A stretch of 64,000 nt of DNA, taken from IMG/VR virus record IMGVR_UViG_3300034407_003683, positions 1 through 64,000 of that record; one strand, written 5' to 3'. Source of the stretch: a virus. Under the pieces are notes generated by a model. The model searched no databases. It saw only the letters and a program-made list of their open reading frames with translations, and was not told the DNA's origin. The position numbers and the translations under genes were made by a program. Shown here in pieces: positions 7,147-16,535 of the stretch. Each line of letters starts with the position of its first letter. The stretch's first letter is position 1.

Positions 7147-8904
7147 TTAAACCGTGCCAACAACTTCTTCAAATTCCACACCTGTTCTAACTGCCACAAA
7201 ATTCAATGTGACGTAGTTAATAGAACGTGCAGGTTTGATGAAGACATTTGCAATGAACTCATTACGGTCCACAACGGCCGCAGTATTGTTTGTTTCGTCA
7301 CAGACAACTCTAAAGTCTGTAATACCACGTCTGCCTTGGACTTCTCTAAGAACAGGTTCGACAATATTAACGAATTCGGCCCGAGTAAACTCATCATTGA
7401 ATTCGAACAACACTTGTCTTGCTGCTCTACCAATTGCTCTTTCTAGTACGAGGAACAATCTACGGACATTGATACGATCAAATGCAGATGGTCTACCTAG
7501 CATTGTCTTATCGCCGTAAAGAAGTGTACCTTGCCCTGGAATATTAGCAACAGGGTTGACATCAACTTTATAAAGTGAATCTCTTTGTGCTTTATTTGGT
7601 GTCCAAGCCAAGCTTGTAATACCCAAATATTGACCGCGACGTGTACCAGCTGGTGAGAACCATGGTGCGCGTTCTAGGTCAGTTGCTGCACAAATACCAG
7701 CAGTAGATGATGCTGCCGGAATAAAGATGTATTGATCATTATACTTGTCATAAACTTTCAAGAAGTTATTATCAGCTACAAGGTATGATGAGTTAGTAAA
7801 TGCATTTGCAGTTGCCACAATATTTGTTGTGATAGTTGCTGCATTTGTAAGATTAATTACATCATCTCTTGCAGGAGAAGCATTAACAATACAATCCTTA
7901 CGAAGTGATTGGGCTGTTGAAACCAGATCATTAACAACTGTTGCCTGATCTGTACTGTTAACCATACTTGGTGCAATCAAGAAATCAATTTCAACTTGGT
8001 CTTTATCTTCGAAAAGATCGTAACCAGTCAAAACTTCACTTGTTGTCAAAGCGCCTGAATTTGCACCCTTTTCCAAGTCATGCTCAACGATTGTTGACGG
8101 AGTTGCCAATGAGAAATCATCACCGCTATCAATAGTTGTGCCGGCACCGGCAGTTGCATATGCAGCATCCCAACCAGCTAACCATACATAATCTGAACGA
8201 TCATTAATCACATCCAGTGCATAGTTATTTGTTCCATCAAAATTCTTTGCATCTGAACCAACAGATACAAATGGGAATGTTTCTAGGACTGTTCCTCTTG
8301 TACCAGTAAATTTACCTTCCTGGTCTACAACTACGATGTGAATTTCATCATCGGCTGCATTTCTCTGAGAAGCATATGTTGATGTATCAGGGGCTTTATC
8401 AAAGCTTGATGCATATGTCCAACTATTAAATGCGGAATCATTTGAAGGACAAATTGATACCTTCAATGAATTACCTAAAGCTCCGGGATATTTCGCAATA
8501 AATGTATGCGAATCTGAATCTAGTGCTGATTTTTGAGCCAAGAAATCTGCTTCGTTCTTAATAAACTCTTGCGGTAGTGATCCATTACTATCAGTTCCGA
8601 GTTGACCAGTTGTTGAACGAGCATTTTTTGCGGCTGAAGTTGCTTCGCGAACGACTTGCAAATTGCTTGAATATCTCAAGAAATATTGTGCAGAATGGAA
8701 ATCAATTGTCGAAGCAGAGTCAGGTGTTGCAAAAGTATCTACAAGAGTTGCCTCATTGTCTACCAATACTCTTTGTGCGACCGGACCCCAACGAAAATTA
8801 CCTACAATTGCGCCTGTTGTTGATTGGACGTTTGGAACTCCGCCCGTCAGATCAATTTCTTTGACGACAACCGCAGGACTTTCTGACGGTGTACCTAATG
8901 CCAT
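7147..8904 (-). CDS. 18: Contractile tail sheath protein gp18
   Basis: 585 residues, compared with 659 in T4. Forms the contractile sheath. Family marks are the N-terminal SESPAVVVKEIDLTGGVPN, IVGNFRWGPVAQRV, and the conserved C-terminal core with TLLYGDKTMLGRPSAFDRIN, VRRLFLVLERAIGRAARQVLF, GRRGITDFRVVCDETNNT and the terminal strand YVTLNFVAVRTGVEFEEVVG. The variable middle (residues about 100-330) is the surface-exposed protrusion domain. A TATAAATA octamer precedes it. Confidence 0.97.
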   Translation of the reverse strand: MALGTPSESPAVVVKEIDLTGGVPNVQSTTGAIVGNFRWGPVAQRVLVDNEATLVDTFATPDSASTIDFHSAQYFLRYSSNLQVVREATSAAKNARSTTGQLGTDSNGSLPQEFIKNEADFLAQKSALDSDSHTFIAKYPGALGNSLKVSICPSNDSAFNSWTYASSFDKAPDTSTYASQRNAADDEIHIVVVDQEGKFTGTRGTVLETFPFVSVGSDAKNFDGTNNYALDVINDRSDYVWLAGWDAAYATAGAGTTIDSGDDFSLATPSTIVEHDLEKGANSGALTTSEVLTGYDLFEDKDQVEIDFLIAPSMVNSTDQATVVNDLVSTAQSLRKDCIVNASPARDDVINLTNAATITTNIVATANAFTNSSYLVADNNFLKVYDKYNDQYIFIPAASSTAGICAATDLERAPWFSPAGTRRGQYLGITSLAWTPNKAQRDSLYKVDVNPVANIPGQGTLLYGDKTMLGRPSAFDRINVRRLFLVLERAIGRAARQVLFEFNDEFTRAEFVNIVEPVLREVQGRRGITDFRVVCDETNNTAAVVDRNEFIANVFIKPARSINYVTLNFVAVRTGVEFEEVVGTV

Positions 8905-8962
8905 TTCTTCTTCCTTTTTTTAATTATATGGTTTTCATAATACGGTTGTTCAAATATCCTAT

Positions 8963-8970
8963 TATTTATA
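8963..8970 (-). promoter_or_regulatory. T4-type late promoter octamer upstream of gp18
   Basis: TATAAATA on the minus strand, 58 bases before the sheath ATG and next to the end of gp17. Well placed to give strong late expression of sheath and tube independently of the packaging genes. Confidence 0.65.
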
Positions 8971-8973
8971 ACA

Positions 8974-10596
8974 TTACCAATTTTCATTATTTAAACCATA
9001 ATCTGTATTATAGTCTTTTATCTGCCAGTTATCTTCACCTTTTTCTAAGACTTCAATATGGGCATCGCCATTGTCGATATAACCAAAAGGAACTAATTCT
9101 TCTTCTATCTGTTTCATCTTTTGATCAAATAGCATTTGTTTTAAATCAATATCTGTCATATCACCAAAATATTGACTTGATGCAAAATAACCAAACATAA
9201 CTAGGTTCATCATTAGATCATCATGATTACCATCAGATGCTTCATATGATTGTCCTCTAGCTTCGAACGTAGATATTTCTAGGATTGTTTCATCATCTAC
9301 AATTTTTAGTTTATAAGCCTCTAGAATATCTTTAATTGCAGAACATCCTAGCCGTTTTGATTTTCTAGTCATTTCAATACCGATTGCATTTGCTTTTACG
9401 GCAGATTCGACATGTACATTTTCATATTCTAAATCATGGTATAATCCATTGCAGACCACGGTACCTTGATCATTTGATTCAATAACTACATAAGCTTCAT
9501 TATAAGATTTCGCGTACTTATATATAACATTAGGGAAGAGTAAGGGAGAGATAGTGTTGTTCCGATACACAGCCACCTGCTCAAAAGGCCGAACGCTTAT
9601 GTCGATTAAAGTAAAAGTTGAATAGTCCTGTCCTCTTCCCTTACTTACATCGACTGTCATAACATAATCATGATTGGCAATTGGTTTCTTATAGATTCTA
9701 AGACAATTACTTTCCAATAAATCAATATACGGCTCTGCTCTGAGTGATAAAAGACAATCTGCCGCTATAAGAGTATCTCCAGTACCGAAAAAAGTATTAC
9801 CAAATTCTTGGTCAAATTGTAATTGACTGGTATTTGCTACTGTCTGTTTTTTCCATTCCTCATCACGGCCTGGTACATCCCACCAATCTACCCTAAACGA
9901 TTTATATTCATTAATTTTTTGGACAGCGCCTTCCCAAATTTTATGAAACTGATTTCCAATACCATTTGCAGTAGATGTCACAATAACCTTTGTATCTTTA
10001 CCGGCAGATACAACAGGATATGTTGATGTATAAAATTCAGAAGCTCTTTCTACAAATGCAAACTCATCTAGATATAGAAGGTTTACAGACATACCCCGGA
10101 TAGAAGAACCAGAAGTAGCAGCAGCAATGATCCTCGAGTTATTGCTAAATTCGAGGGATCCTTTATTAAGAGCTTTTGATCCCGGTTGTAAAAAGAACGG
10201 AATGTTTTCCAACATGAGCGTAATCCGAGATAGCATTTCCCGAGATGTTGCCCCTTTGTTTGCAAGAACCGCAACTGTTTTTTCCGGATTAAAGAGCGCG
10301 TACCAGAGGAGATATGCACATGCCGAGATTGATTTTCCAGACTGGCGGCAAGCAAGAATGATTGAGAAACGATTGTCATTAAAATGTCCGAACATCTCTT
10401 TTTGATAAGGATATAGTTGGAATGGAACTAAACCTCTATCAAGTGAAATAACCTTAACGTAATTTTCTGCAAAGTATACGGGATCATTCATACACTTCTT
10501 ATATTCTTTTAATAAATCTGGAGTCCAAGCTTGTTGAACACCATCTCGTTTTACGTTTGGATTACCTAGGTAACTCTGAGTCTGGTGTAACATCAA
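8974..10596 (-). CDS. 17: Terminase large subunit gp17
   Basis: 540 residues. ATP-driven DNA packaging motor and headful nuclease acting at the portal. ATPase motifs: Walker A ACRQSGKS at residues 82-89, Walker B LLYLDE at 173-178 with catalytic E178, coupling motif TSTANG at 207-212. RNase H-fold nuclease: DVSKGRGQDYS with D316, VIESNDQG with E373, and NHDDLMMNLV with D459/D460. All catalytic residues are present. It overlaps gp16 by 35 bases, as commonly seen in T4-like phages; a second ATG follows immediately. Confidence 0.98.
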   Translation of the reverse strand: MMLHQTQSYLGNPNVKRDGVQQAWTPDLLKEYKKCMNDPVYFAENYVKVISLDRGLVPFQLYPYQKEMFGHFNDNRFSIILACRQSGKSISACAYLLWYALFNPEKTVAVLANKGATSREMLSRITLMLENIPFFLQPGSKALNKGSLEFSNNSRIIAAATSGSSIRGMSVNLLYLDEFAFVERASEFYTSTYPVVSAGKDTKVIVTSTANGIGNQFHKIWEGAVQKINEYKSFRVDWWDVPGRDEEWKKQTVANTSQLQFDQEFGNTFFGTGDTLIAADCLLSLRAEPYIDLLESNCLRIYKKPIANHDYVMTVDVSKGRGQDYSTFTLIDISVRPFEQVAVYRNNTISPLLFPNVIYKYAKSYNEAYVVIESNDQGTVVCNGLYHDLEYENVHVESAVKANAIGIEMTRKSKRLGCSAIKDILEAYKLKIVDDETILEISTFEARGQSYEASDGNHDDLMMNLVMFGYFASSQYFGDMTDIDLKQMLFDQKMKQIEEELVPFGYIDNGDAHIEVLEKGEDNWQIKDYNTDYGLNNENW

Positions 10597-10924
10597 TTAG
10601 TTCTTCATCCTGTTTCAATAATTTTTGCAAATCTGCAGTTGAACTTAAAAAGACATTATTATTTGTTGTATTACCTAATTGTTTAGGTTCGTCTTTTCTA
10701 TTGATATCAACTTGCTTTTTATTCAGATCCATTAACTTATCATTCACATCTGATACGTTTTTAATCATACCAGAAAGAACTTCATATGCTCTTGGATGCT
10801 CTGATTCACGAGCAACTTCGATCATCATTTCCAGACTCTCCCGGCCCTTTTCTATGAGATCATAGTAAGTTTGCCGAGAGTAATCATAGTCTGTCTGAAT
10901 ATTTTTGTTATCATCTTCACTCAT
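10562..10924 (-). CDS. 16: Terminase small subunit gp16
   Basis: 120 residues from the ATG at 10924; a TTG at 10939 would add five residues but lacks a better SD. The family signature is the helical hairpin region DYDYSRQTYYDLIEKG, ARESEHPRAYEVLSGMIKN, DVNDKLMDLNKKQ, typical of T4-like gp16, which forms rings, recognises DNA and stimulates gp17 ATPase. Its 3' end overlaps the gp17 start by 35 bases, so the two subunits are co-translated. The C-terminal tail is acidic and probably contacts gp17. Confidence 0.93.
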   Translation of the reverse strand: MSEDDNKNIQTDYDYSRQTYYDLIEKGRESLEMMIEVARESEHPRAYEVLSGMIKNVSDVNDKLMDLNKKQVDINRKDEPKQLGNTTNNNVFLSSTADLQKLLKQDEELIDVTPDSELPR

Positions 10925-10941
10925 AATATTAATATCCAATA

Positions 10942-11802
10942 TTAATGTTCAATGTAACCAGTTGGTGGTGAATAAGTCACATCTGTTCCAGTTCTGATTG
11001 TAACATCAAATCCAGTTATTGTATCACCAGCTCCACCGCTGAAAAATTGATGCGGATGAAATTGTACTGCATACGGAGATTCTGAAGTAAGTAATTTTAT
11101 AGGAGTCCCACTAGTGGCAGGATTGTGATTAGACTGGTAGGTACCATTATGTGAATAAAATACACCACCCTCACTGGTAACCGGGAACATATTTGTATCA
11201 TACGCAATACCGATAATGTCACCTGCTGCAAGAGTAATTGGCCCAGGCCAACTTGTATCTAAAAATTGACCAAAAGGTTTTAAAGGTTGACTTGGCGGTT
11301 GGTCAGTTAACGGTAAATTAAATGCTCTACCAAAGATAGATTCAAATGGATTTCCGAAATTCCAGCCCATAGGCGCAATAAAAAGATGCACAACAGCATC
11401 AGTCGCAGATCCTCCCGATGGCGTATAGGTACCTAAATTATTAATTTCTATTTCAAAATAGAATTTACCTTCTTTAAGAGGCAATGATTGAATTGCTTGA
11501 CCTAATTTATAATCAGCATGATCTGCTGCATTCGAATATGTCCAATTCTTTGTTACATTGCCGGATGAATTCCACGATGTAGGATTTTCATAGTTTGTTG
11601 GTGCAATTTGTGATGCTGGGTCAAAAATAATTTGTCTACTTACTGTTGGATATTGTTTAGCCATTTGTGACATAAATGATGCACTAGCTAGATCCATAAT
11701 TGATCCATTATAAGGATCATCATCAAATGCAGCACCTAGACCATCAGCCAATTGAAAGGCCATTGATAAAGGAGCATTCTTTAGTTTATAATACATAGGC
11801 AT
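10942..11802 (-). CDS. SPRY-like domain virion protein
   Basis: 286 residues; not a standard T4 gene. Residues about 125-245 read as a SPRY/concanavalin-like beta-sandwich: LKEGKFYFEIEINNLG, AAGDIIGIAYDTN and GGVFYSHNGTYQSN correspond to the usual GKxYxE, GDxIGxAxD and xxxFxxNG strands. SPRY domains are binding modules, so a surface decoration or adhesin is possible. It sits with a small beta-module gene between gp15 and gp16, an accessory insertion in the neck/packaging block. There is no signal peptide and no enzyme motif. Confidence 0.6.
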   Translation of the reverse strand: MPMYYKLKNAPLSMAFQLADGLGAAFDDDPYNGSIMDLASASFMSQMAKQYPTVSRQIIFDPASQIAPTNYENPTSWNSSGNVTKNWTYSNAADHADYKLGQAIQSLPLKEGKFYFEIEINNLGTYTPSGGSATDAVVHLFIAPMGWNFGNPFESIFGRAFNLPLTDQPPSQPLKPFGQFLDTSWPGPITLAAGDIIGIAYDTNMFPVTSEGGVFYSHNGTYQSNHNPATSGTPIKLLTSESPYAVQFHPHQFFSGGAGDTITGFDVTIRTGTDVTYSPPTGYIEH

Positions 11803-11813
11803 AGTTTATCTCC

Positions 11814-12164
11814 TTATACCAATTCCATAGAAGTAATAGTGATCAAATGGCCACTATCAATTCCAACAGTTGTTGTTACTGCATTACCACCAGTCAAGGT
11901 ATAGTCAACCCCTTGCATTAGCATCATACCATTCAAATAGACCAAAGCTGAATTTGAATCATATGTCATAGCATTTCCAAAGTAGTCATTTCCACTAAAG
12001 ACTGTATCTCCGGAGTCTGCTTCAAAATAATACTTATTTACTCTTACAGTACCTGCCGATGATGTTTCAAGGGTACCTACTCTAGTATTTAGGTCAGTAA
12101 AGTTACCGTCAAGCTCTGCATAGGTAAGCTCACTGCCTTTCGTTAGTCTAAGTGTAATTGCCAT
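11814..12164 (-). CDS. Small virion protein with fibre-type beta module
   Basis: 116 residues. The N-terminus ITLRLTKGSELTYAELDGNF resembles the attachment segment of phage fibre proteins (TxxELDxNFxxL). The rest (residues about 43-116) is one copy of the beta module repeated five times in the 961-residue fibre and three times in the 1560-residue fibre: KYYFEADSGDTVFSG, ALVYLNGMMLMQGVDYTLTG, GIDSGHLITI. A stand-alone copy next to the SPRY gene suggests a two-gene decoration or neck-fibre unit. Confidence 0.6.
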   Translation of the reverse strand: MAITLRLTKGSELTYAELDGNFTDLNTRVGTLETSSAGTVRVNKYYFEADSGDTVFSGNDYFGNAMTYDSNSALVYLNGMMLMQGVDYTLTGGNAVTTTVGIDSGHLITITSMELV

Positions 12165-12173
12165 TTATTTCTC

Positions 12174-12965
12174 CTATGCGCTATCACTAGCTAAAACGAT
12201 ATCTTCTGTAAATCCAAAATCACTATCTGGTAAACCAATAGCTGATAATGGGTTTGGTGTTATTGAAACTCTTTCTAAATAAATATCAGAGTCATTTAAT
12301 CCTGCATTCATATTATAAAGATGAGCATCTGCTCTACGAATGACATCTTTATTTTCAATATTTCCATAAAACTGAACTTTCATTTCAAACGTAAGTGTAT
12401 AAATGATAGTTCGTCTTTGTTCTAATGCACCTTCGTAATCATCTTGAAATGTTACTCCAGTAATCACAATAGGCACATCCTCAACTAAATCCGAATAGAT
12501 ATCCTTAAATGGATAAATTGATAATGTATATTGTGGATTAAATGTAGGTAAAATTTGTTCTACAACTTGTAAAGCATCATCTTGATTCTTGGCATATATA
12601 TTCAATGAAAATGAAATGTTATATGGTACAGGTGAATAAAACTTTTGTCGCTTTTCGGCACTGCTACCTTTTGTATTAAAATTGCCAACTTTTGTTAATT
12701 GTCTACTTAAGTCATATGAAATATCTGTTATCTCAAATGACATTCTAGGTAATTTAATAGCAACTCTAGTATCATTTTCTAGACTAGGATTTTCCCTAAT
12801 TCTATCTAGATACTTCTGTCTAGGAGCATATGCTAATGGAACCTTTAATTGGTTAAGAACACCACCAGATGCATTTTTACGAATGACATATATGTTATTA
12901 AACAGTCTACCAAAAATGGCAACTGACATTCGTATTCTTTCGTGATAAAAGTGACTACCAAACAT
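12174..12965 (-). CDS. 15: Tail sheath stabiliser / connector gp15
   Basis: 263 residues (T4 gp15 has 272). Caps the finished tail and joins it to the head. The start FGSHFYHERIRMSVAIFGRL parallels the T4 MFGYFYN start; conserved stretches are FNNIYVIRKN, KVPLAYAPRQKYLDRI, KLPRMSFEITDISYDLSRQL, PYNISFSLNIYAKN and LEQRRTIIYTLTFEMKVQFYG. A TATAAATA octamer lies upstream, in the short gap after gp14. Start chosen because it aligns with the family N-terminus. Confidence 0.93.
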   Translation of the reverse strand: MFGSHFYHERIRMSVAIFGRLFNNIYVIRKNASGGVLNQLKVPLAYAPRQKYLDRIRENPSLENDTRVAIKLPRMSFEITDISYDLSRQLTKVGNFNTKGSSAEKRQKFYSPVPYNISFSLNIYAKNQDDALQVVEQILPTFNPQYTLSIYPFKDIYSDLVEDVPIVITGVTFQDDYEGALEQRRTIIYTLTFEMKVQFYGNIENKDVIRRADAHLYNMNAGLNDSDIYLERVSITPNPLSAIGLPDSDFGFTEDIVLASDSA

Positions 12966-12996
12966 TTAGTTTATAAATTCCATTTATTTAAATTAC

Positions 12997-13004
12997 TATT
13001 TATA
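12997..13004 (-). promoter_or_regulatory. T4-type late promoter octamer upstream of gp15
   Basis: TATAAATA on the minus strand, 31 bases before the gp15 ATG, in the 43-base gap after gp14. Confidence 0.6.
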
Positions 13005-13008
13005 TTCA

Positions 13009-14220
13009 TCATTGATTCTCAGCATCACCGAATGGATTGTTTTCACTAAAATCAAGGAAGTCATCTACATATCCTGCAGTAAACTCATCATTCTGTTCGG
13101 TTTCTGATATGTAATTATATTCTGTGACATTAGAAATTGTTAAACCATTTCCTACTGCCATATTAGTTGTGCTATTGATCAGAGATCCACCTGCAGTAAA
13201 TGTGTGAAGATTACCATCACTTCCACCTACGTGTGCCAAATAATAGCAACGTGATGAATCACCGGCTGAATCCAATTGAATTCTTTGTATTTCGCCAGAC
13301 ATAATAACACCGGATGACAATGTTTGAGTAACTGTGTCGCCAACCGAGTAACCACTATCAACACCACTACCACCATCAAATACAATTGTTGGCAATGTTT
13401 GATAACCTTGACCAGAATCAATAAGCTGAATACTTGAAACCACTCCAGTGGCCGAATCAATGATGGCTATAGCATCTGCACTATCTGTAGGATTACCACC
13501 GATAAATCTAATAGTTGGTGGAGTTGTATAATAAGTACCACCATTTATTAATGTGATACCAAGTAGTGAACCACTGCCGGCATTAATATACCCAGAAGCT
13601 ACATAACCAGAATCAATATAGTCTGCATCGAACAAGAGACTTGCTGTAGCTTTCTTTGGCGCAATTGTACAGACCTTATATTGATATGCATAATCCTTTT
13701 CTAGTGAATCAATAAGAGTATTACCGGTATCCATATCTTCGCCAGAGTACTCAAAGAGAGTACAGCGCATTTTATATGTTGGTACATTTTCTATTTGATA
13801 AAAAGGTTGTTCGTGTTCTACATGTCTAATTTCAAACATAGACTTAGATAAAGGTAGATAAATTAGATCACCTTCGGTAGGTCTGTCACCCTGTAGTGCA
13901 TTATCTGCCCTTGCAACCTGATTTGCCCAACGATTTTTGGATACTACAAATGTACACTCATCTCTAATTTCTACACCAAATCTAGTAAAGAGATCTCCTT
14001 CACCATCAAATCCTTCGACATTCTCAATGTACATCTCAATTTTATATGATGATGCAAATTGGGATGCTGGATCGTCACCTAGTAAGGTGTCTTCATTTAC
14101 AATTGTTCTGGGAAGGTAATAGACATCTTGACCATAAATCTTCAGAGCCTCAATTATGAGTTCTTCATAAAGATTAATTTCTGATCTAACCTTCTCAGAG
14201 AAATAAAAATTACGTGCCAT
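13009..14220 (-). CDS. 14: Neck protein gp14, with an inserted beta module
   Basis: 403 residues, much longer than T4 gp14 (256). The N-terminal half is gp14-like: EELIIEALKIYGQDVYYLPR, SYKIEMYIENVEGFDGEGD, FTRFGVEIRDECTFVVSKN. Residues about 205-300 hold an insertion with two copies of a GGxxYxxxPTIxF-type beta repeat (LINGGTYYTTPPTIRF, LIDSGQGYQTLPTIVF), similar to repeats in the gp8-like protein of this window. The end returns to gp14-type sequence (FLDFSENNPFGD). Works with gp13 in the head-tail joint. Its stop is adjacent to the next start region; gp13 precedes it by one base. Confidence 0.9.
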   Translation of the reverse strand: MARNFYFSEKVRSEINLYEELIIEALKIYGQDVYYLPRTIVNEDTLLGDDPASQFASSYKIEMYIENVEGFDGEGDLFTRFGVEIRDECTFVVSKNRWANQVARADNALQGDRPTEGDLIYLPLSKSMFEIRHVEHEQPFYQIENVPTYKMRCTLFEYSGEDMDTGNTLIDSLEKDYAYQYKVCTIAPKKATASLLFDADYIDSGYVASGYINAGSGSLLGITLINGGTYYTTPPTIRFIGGNPTDSADAIAIIDSATGVVSSIQLIDSGQGYQTLPTIVFDGGSGVDSGYSVGDTVTQTLSSGVIMSGEIQRIQLDSAGDSSRCYYLAHVGGSDGNLHTFTAGGSLINSTTNMAVGNGLTISNVTEYNYISETEQNDEFTAGYVDDFLDFSENNPFGDAENQ

Positions 14221-14221
14221 A

Positions 14222-14977
14222 TTATCCTACAAAAAAGTCAGCCGGAAATTCGTGTTCTTCTCTGATTCTTTGCCTTAAATTTTCTATTTCTGTTGTGGCA
14301 TCATCATAGAGTTGACGGCCATTTAGTACAACACCACCAGGTAATTGTACACCCTCAAACTTAATAAGATTCATACCCCACTGTTGTTTGATAAGTGCTG
14401 TGGTATACTCTTTAAGCCACATATCATTATATATTGATGTATGTGTTTCGGGATTTAGAATTGTATAGACTTCTGCTACAATATATTCACCAGCCTTAAT
14501 ATCCTTATCGGCAAAATCACCAAAGATATAAAGTCTGTCTTGATGTCTAGAGAATTGAACTTGTGGTGTGCCGTTCAATTTCATATCAAGCATTGACAGA
14601 TATTGATTCATCTGCTCGTAATAAGCAAGGTCACCTGCAAAGTTTTGAAGGTCTGCAATATCATTTAACATCATCTGATATTTAATATCAAAGAAATTTA
14701 CTGATGAACCAAATGCACTTGATGTAGGAAATAATTGAGAGATATAAAGAATATCAGATGAAATAGGAATATATTCATTGGCAACGTCTGTTGCAGTTAC
14801 TAGATGCTTAAGATAAGTTCTTATTGTAGCATCAGAATGATACTCTTGATAATACTGTAATGCTTCGTCAACGCGATCCTCAATCTGGTCCTCATCAACA
14901 TTGATTTCCAGTACTGGATCACCTAAGCGTCTCTTACAATAATCAATAAGTGTGACTCTGGAATTAGGTGGTGCCAT
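14222..14977 (-). CDS. 13: Neck protein gp13
   Basis: 251 residues, shorter than T4 gp13 (309) but typical for marine relatives. Signature start: DYCKRRLGDPVLEINVDEDQ, DRVDEALQYYQEYHSD. The middle includes YDIKYQ-like FFDIKYQMMLNDIADL and YIFGDFADKDIKAGEYIVAE, and the C-terminus IKQQWGMNLIKFEGVQLPGG is conserved. Component of the head-completion/neck complex. Preceded by a TATAAATA octamer that would start the neck-to-packaging transcript. Confidence 0.94.
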   Translation of the reverse strand: MAPPNSRVTLIDYCKRRLGDPVLEINVDEDQIEDRVDEALQYYQEYHSDATIRTYLKHLVTATDVANEYIPISSDILYISQLFPTSSAFGSSVNFFDIKYQMMLNDIADLQNFAGDLAYYEQMNQYLSMLDMKLNGTPQVQFSRHQDRLYIFGDFADKDIKAGEYIVAEVYTILNPETHTSIYNDMWLKEYTTALIKQQWGMNLIKFEGVQLPGGVVLNGRQLYDDATTEIENLRQRIREEHEFPADFFVG

Positions 14978-15010
14978 AAAATAGTCTCCGATTCTTTAAA
15001 ATCTTTGTAC

Positions 15011-15018
15011 TATTTATA
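15011..15018 (-). promoter_or_regulatory. T4-type late promoter octamer upstream of gp13
   Basis: TATAAATA on the minus strand, 33 bases before the gp13 ATG, with an SD-like GGAGA between. Probable start of the 13-14-15 transcript. Confidence 0.7.
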
Positions 15019-15026
15019 TGTTTTTT

Positions 15027-15075
15027 ATATTAAGGAATTAATTTATTAACCTGCTTTATAGATGTATGCTGCACC
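15027..15075 (-). repeat. Relic of a propeller-gene 3' end
   Basis: 49 bases matching 16541-16589 at 46 positions. On the minus strand the coding part reads GAAYIYKAG then a stop, the same ending as the 581-residue propeller protein (GAAYIYEAG stop). Here it lies out of frame beyond the stop of the 479-residue protein, so it is a leftover 3' end plus flanking sequence from an exchange or duplication. Confidence 0.8.
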
Positions 15076-15077
15076 TG

Positions 15078-16517
15078 TTATGTTATGCCTACTGTCCCAA
15101 TATCTACTTGATAAGTTTGATTGGTGGTATAAGGTGACCACATAATAATACCATCATTACCACCTTGCCCCGCTCCCCCATCAGGCCAAATTTCAAACTC
15201 GCCAATCGAAGCCGTTGATTGACTAGCCGGCCAAGTAACAGGATTGGTTGCTGTAGATATATTCCAAGGAGTTGTTAAATCCCAAGATGCCAAATTCTGT
15301 GTTGGTGATTGGTTATAATTAGCGTTGCACATTACTACTTGAGTGCCATCATGATTGAGCCATATATCTCTTATAGTAGTAGTGGAGGCAAAAGGAGATG
15401 GTATGCTGTAAGTTGCAGCAAGAGTTGCTGTTGCTAGATTCCAAGGGGTAGATAAAGTAAGATAAGTTATATATCCTTGGTTGGTATTACCGGCGGTATA
15501 TGCCTTTGTACCATCATGATTCATATGAAAACCAGCTATATATCCACCAACTTTACAAACAACCCCATCATCATGATATTTTTGAACAGTTTGATATGAT
15601 CGTGAAGTTAAATCCCATGCGGTGGACATTGTATAGTGCTGAAGTCCTTCACCACCCATAGCAAGAAAAATATGATAACCGTCATGAGAAACATGCATTC
15701 CTCTAAAATTAGTCTCACTGCCCCCGTTCCAGTAAGTTACTGTTTGACCCGTATTTAATGTCTTGCTTGTATAATCATAGGGGGTAGACATATCATATCT
15801 TGTGATCATAGGTTCTAGCGGCGTCGTATCTGGTAGAGTTCGGTCAACACCCACAAATAAATAATTACCATTTGATGATAAGCCTAAGCCAGCAACAAAC
15901 TCGTTAGCAGCGGTGCCGGCACCCCATGTATCAATTTCAGCGTTTGTGATGTATCCACCTAACCTATATCCTGTACTTAAATCTACATCATAAACCGGTG
16001 GACCAAATGTCAAACTAAATGTAGTTGTACCAGACCCAAATGATATACCGTCTGATACCTTAAACGTGAGAGTAGAAGATCCTGGTGTAGCACTTTCCTC
16101 ACTTAATGGTGTAATAGTGAACACACTGGAATCTTGACTCAATGTCGCAATATCTGTAAACGATCCGTCCGATTCAACGCTGTATGTTAAACTTGCATCA
16201 GCATTATCCGAATCTGTCGCAGTCAATGTAATAACAGTTGGTGTAGATCCATCAACTGCTAATGTTACGGCACCGGATGGGCTAATACTCAATGTTGGAG
16301 TTGCATTTAATAGTGCGACATTATACCAACCAGAACCATTTGAAACATAGATGCGATTGTTTTCTGACACAAATGCCTGATCACCCGAAGTTAATGCGCT
16401 AGTCGGAAGCGAATCAAGAGTGGAATATACAGATAATCCTATATCACCAACAACGGTAGATTTTACATCACCAGTTGTACTGATAATACCTGCCATAGTT
16501 CTAGCAAATGATGCCAT
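15078..16517 (-). CDS. Adhesin-like tail protein, shared N-module plus STPW repeats
   Basis: 479 residues. Residues about 30-175 are the module shared by four genes here: LPTSALTSGDQAFV, NGSGWYNVALLNATP, a cadherin-like part with QDSSVFTITP and TLTFKVSDG. Residues about 180-479 form a repeat domain with ISTPWDL-like units (YDMSTPYDYTS, YTMSTAWDLTS, LTLSTPWNLAT, WDLTTPWNIST) alternating with HDGT-type turns, typical of a beta propeller in phage adhesins. No catalytic motif. It ends in a different frame just before a relic of its neighbour's 3' end, so the C-terminal domain appears to have been swapped in. Confidence 0.75.
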   Translation of the reverse strand: MASFARTMAGIISTTGDVKSTVVGDIGLSVYSTLDSLPTSALTSGDQAFVSENNRIYVSNGSGWYNVALLNATPTLSISPSGAVTLAVDGSTPTVITLTATDSDNADASLTYSVESDGSFTDIATLSQDSSVFTITPLSEESATPGSSTLTFKVSDGISFGSGTTTFSLTFGPPVYDVDLSTGYRLGGYITNAEIDTWGAGTAANEFVAGLGLSSNGNYLFVGVDRTLPDTTPLEPMITRYDMSTPYDYTSKTLNTGQTVTYWNGGSETNFRGMHVSHDGYHIFLAMGGEGLQHYTMSTAWDLTSRSYQTVQKYHDDGVVCKVGGYIAGFHMNHDGTKAYTAGNTNQGYITYLTLSTPWNLATATLAATYSIPSPFASTTTIRDIWLNHDGTQVVMCNANYNQSPTQNLASWDLTTPWNISTATNPVTWPASQSTASIGEFEIWPDGGAGQGGNDGIIMWSPYTTNQTYQVDIGTVGIT

Positions 16518-16535
16518 TTTAAATTCCTTTTACTT

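Noticed and set aside
10925-10939. TTG start for gp16
   Set aside because: It would add five residues without a better SD; the ATG at 10924 fits the family start equally well.
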